Assembly: GCF_022539665.2 (NCBI RefSeq)
Contig: NC_081331.1
Location: forward strand, 13,362,638 to 13,426,637
Length of the DNA stretch: 64,000 nucleotides
Source of the DNA: Daphnia carinata
Taxonomy: Eukaryota; Arthropoda; Branchiopoda; Diplostraca; Daphniidae
Direction: 5' to 3'
Below, in pieces: positions 62,401 through 64,000 of the stretch (within the stretch, counting starts at the first letter, position 1; every line of letters starts with the position of its first letter). Under the pieces are notes generated by a model. It worked only from the letters and a program-made list of their open reading frames with translations. It did no database searches and had not been told where the DNA came from. Made by a program: the position numbers and the translations under genes.

Positions 62401-64000
62401 TCCATCATTGATCCTTACCTCCTCTTGATGTATTCTGTCTTTGAGCTCGAGGGCAACACACGACTCTTGCGGTCCCTCAGTTTGTTTTGGTACGTAGGAC
62501 GTCGTGCGGATTGAACATCCGCGCTCGTACAATGTGTTGTGACGTTTCGGATGACGTCAGACCGTACGAAAGGTGATGGACTCTATAACCCCCTCCTTCA
62601 ATCGCAAAAAATTTGAATAAAAATACAACAAAGAAATCGATAGTCTCTGAAAGAAAATGCGGTTTTTTTAAACAAATGCAACATTGGAGTGTGTGTTATT
62701 CCCGGAACGAGGAAGTCGAATGATGCATGTCCCTTAACACAAACTAAGCAGCGTGATGCCAATTAAAATTAATGATAGCCGCGCCGTTTCGAGTTGATGG
62801 GGCGTAACTTGTTGCCGTCATCATCATCATCTTTGTTTGCTTGCGGTTTTCGTTTGAAGCCATCACGAGGAGAGAAATACATGTTTGACAGTTTATGATG
62901 GCTCTGACACAGCGTGCAACGCGAAACTTGCACGTACAGCAGATTTCGTGTGATTGACATTCAAAAGGGGTTCCTGAACTCACAAAAGAATACGCAGTTA
63001 TGTACACACAGCAAAAAGAAGAAGAAAAACATTCCGAGACGACGCCCAATCTTCAGCATTTCGAGGACATGTCGTTCGCATTTGCTGTCGATTGAGACGC
63101 TTTAAAATCAATGTTAAATCAATTTCTTAGTTGATACGGGATGCAGTATAGCTAAACACGTTTTCTCTCGATTCTAAATCGTTTAGTCGAGATTGGATTA
63201 CGCTTGGTCGTATGTATACATGTTTGATGGTATCAAACGCTGGCTCGATTTATCTGAATTCGTTTGGCTGTGATTGGACTGCCGCCAAAGGTATACGCGG
63301 GACAGCTCCGGGATTCAACTAAATTAGCTTCGTCCGGCAGCCGCGCACATCTCTAGTCAAGAGGCTAAAGAAACGACACAGAGAAGAAAAGGGGAAGAAA
63401 AGAAAAAAAAAAAAAAGCCCGGATTCTCCCGCTTAATGATGCGAGAGACAAGCGAGAAAGAGAATCAAAATATACGGAGTAAAGAAAGAAGAAAAACAGC
63501 AGGAGCAGCAGCTGGATGTGTCTTTCCCCCCGCACACATTTTCCTGATTGGAAATTGGCCTTTCTTCTTTTCAAAGACTCTTTTGTTCTACTCTCTTGTC
63601 TGTTACACTCAATGCCACAAGCAGAGTCGAATCCGTGCAAAATCGTTTAATATCAATGTGTTTTTCTTCCGTTCTTCGATGCTAGTCACGTAACGACATC
63701 CTTGCCCTGTAGTCTTAAACAAAAACAAGAATTGCGACGAATCAAAACGGACTTTGTTTTTAAAATAAATAATAAAAGAAAAGAGCCATAGATCTCAAGT
63801 CAACCTTTTTTTTTTTTTTTAAACAATAGAAAAGAAATGTATGACCTCCGGAAGCGTATATATATAAGTAAGGCGTAGTCCTTTAACGACTGGCCAGCAG
63901 CCTCGACGCAATCAAGTTCCGCCGTTTACCAATTACTCCCTATAGCCTCTACTAGCATCTGGGATGCCTATCCAACCATAAGCCTGTAGGCTAAAAGCAT
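59481..64000. other. Gene-poor right end
   Basis: No supported gene. A frame around 60.6-60.8 kb (NPTKGRQSAVGGVSAKRQKA and on, stop at 60775) is mildly protein-like, but no splice context was found. A (GA)9 run lies at 60430-60447, TG runs at about 61047-61060 and 61151-61162, and a CRE palindrome TGACGTCA at 62552-62559. Confidence 0.45.
60430..60447. repeat. (GA)9 microsatellite
   Basis: This is a perfect GA run in non-coding DNA. Confidence 0.9.

Noticed and set aside
1-64000. CRISPR array, insertion sequences, prophage or bacterial operons
   Set aside because: Nothing of the kind is present. The introns, gene families and promoters are those of an animal nucleus.

Overview
The window is nuclear DNA of an arthropod. 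The genes are split by short (about 50-140 bp) GT-AG introns, one gene encodes a chitin-binding-type cuticle protein, and a Toll receptor of the long insect/crustacean class is present. The compact introns, the cuticle protein type and the gene-dense left part fit a small crustacean such as Daphnia. That placement is an inference from style and homology, not a proven identification.

Left part (1-14.2 kb) is gene-dense. It holds the 3' exons of the mitochondrial glutamyl-tRNA(Gln) amidotransferase subunit A gene (QRSL1/GatA, +), then the complete RNA polymerase III second-largest subunit gene (POLR3B, -, 18 coding exons, 1153 codons reconstructed in frame). PSMG4, a proteasome-assembly chaperone (+), follows in divergent orientation to POLR3B. 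Next come an unidentified small minus-strand gene near 6.8-7.3 kb, a four-exon cuticle protein gene with TATA and initiator (+), and the complete translation initiation factor eIF2 gamma gene (EIF2S3, -, 9 coding exons, 468 aa). Apart from the cuticle protein these are housekeeping genes for translation, tRNA/5S transcription and proteasome assembly. They look like independent neighbours and not like one pathway.

Middle and right (14.2-64 kb) are gene-poor. The one secure gene is a single-exon Toll-like receptor at 33,983-38,152 (1389 aa: signal peptide, two leucine-rich-repeat blocks, transmembrane helix, TIR). Its predicted core promoter has an initiator and a downstream promoter element at exactly the canonical spacing. 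About 19 kb upstream and 26 kb downstream contain only weak gene candidates (31.4-32.2, 39.1-39.4, 48.8-49.5 and 58.8-59.5 kb) plus very many A/T homopolymer tracts and microsatellites.

The most striking unexplained signal lies downstream of the Toll gene. The 8-mer TGTTCCAG (or its complement CTGGAACA) occurs 20 times between 40.9 and 54.2 kb, in both orientations, where well under one copy would be expected by chance. Only four copies were found in the rest of the window. It behaves like a dense homotypic cluster of binding sites for an unknown DNA-binding factor, possibly a long-range regulatory region. I do not recognise the factor.

Coordinates of exons come from manual reading of splice signals and reading-frame continuity; all counts were made by eye.
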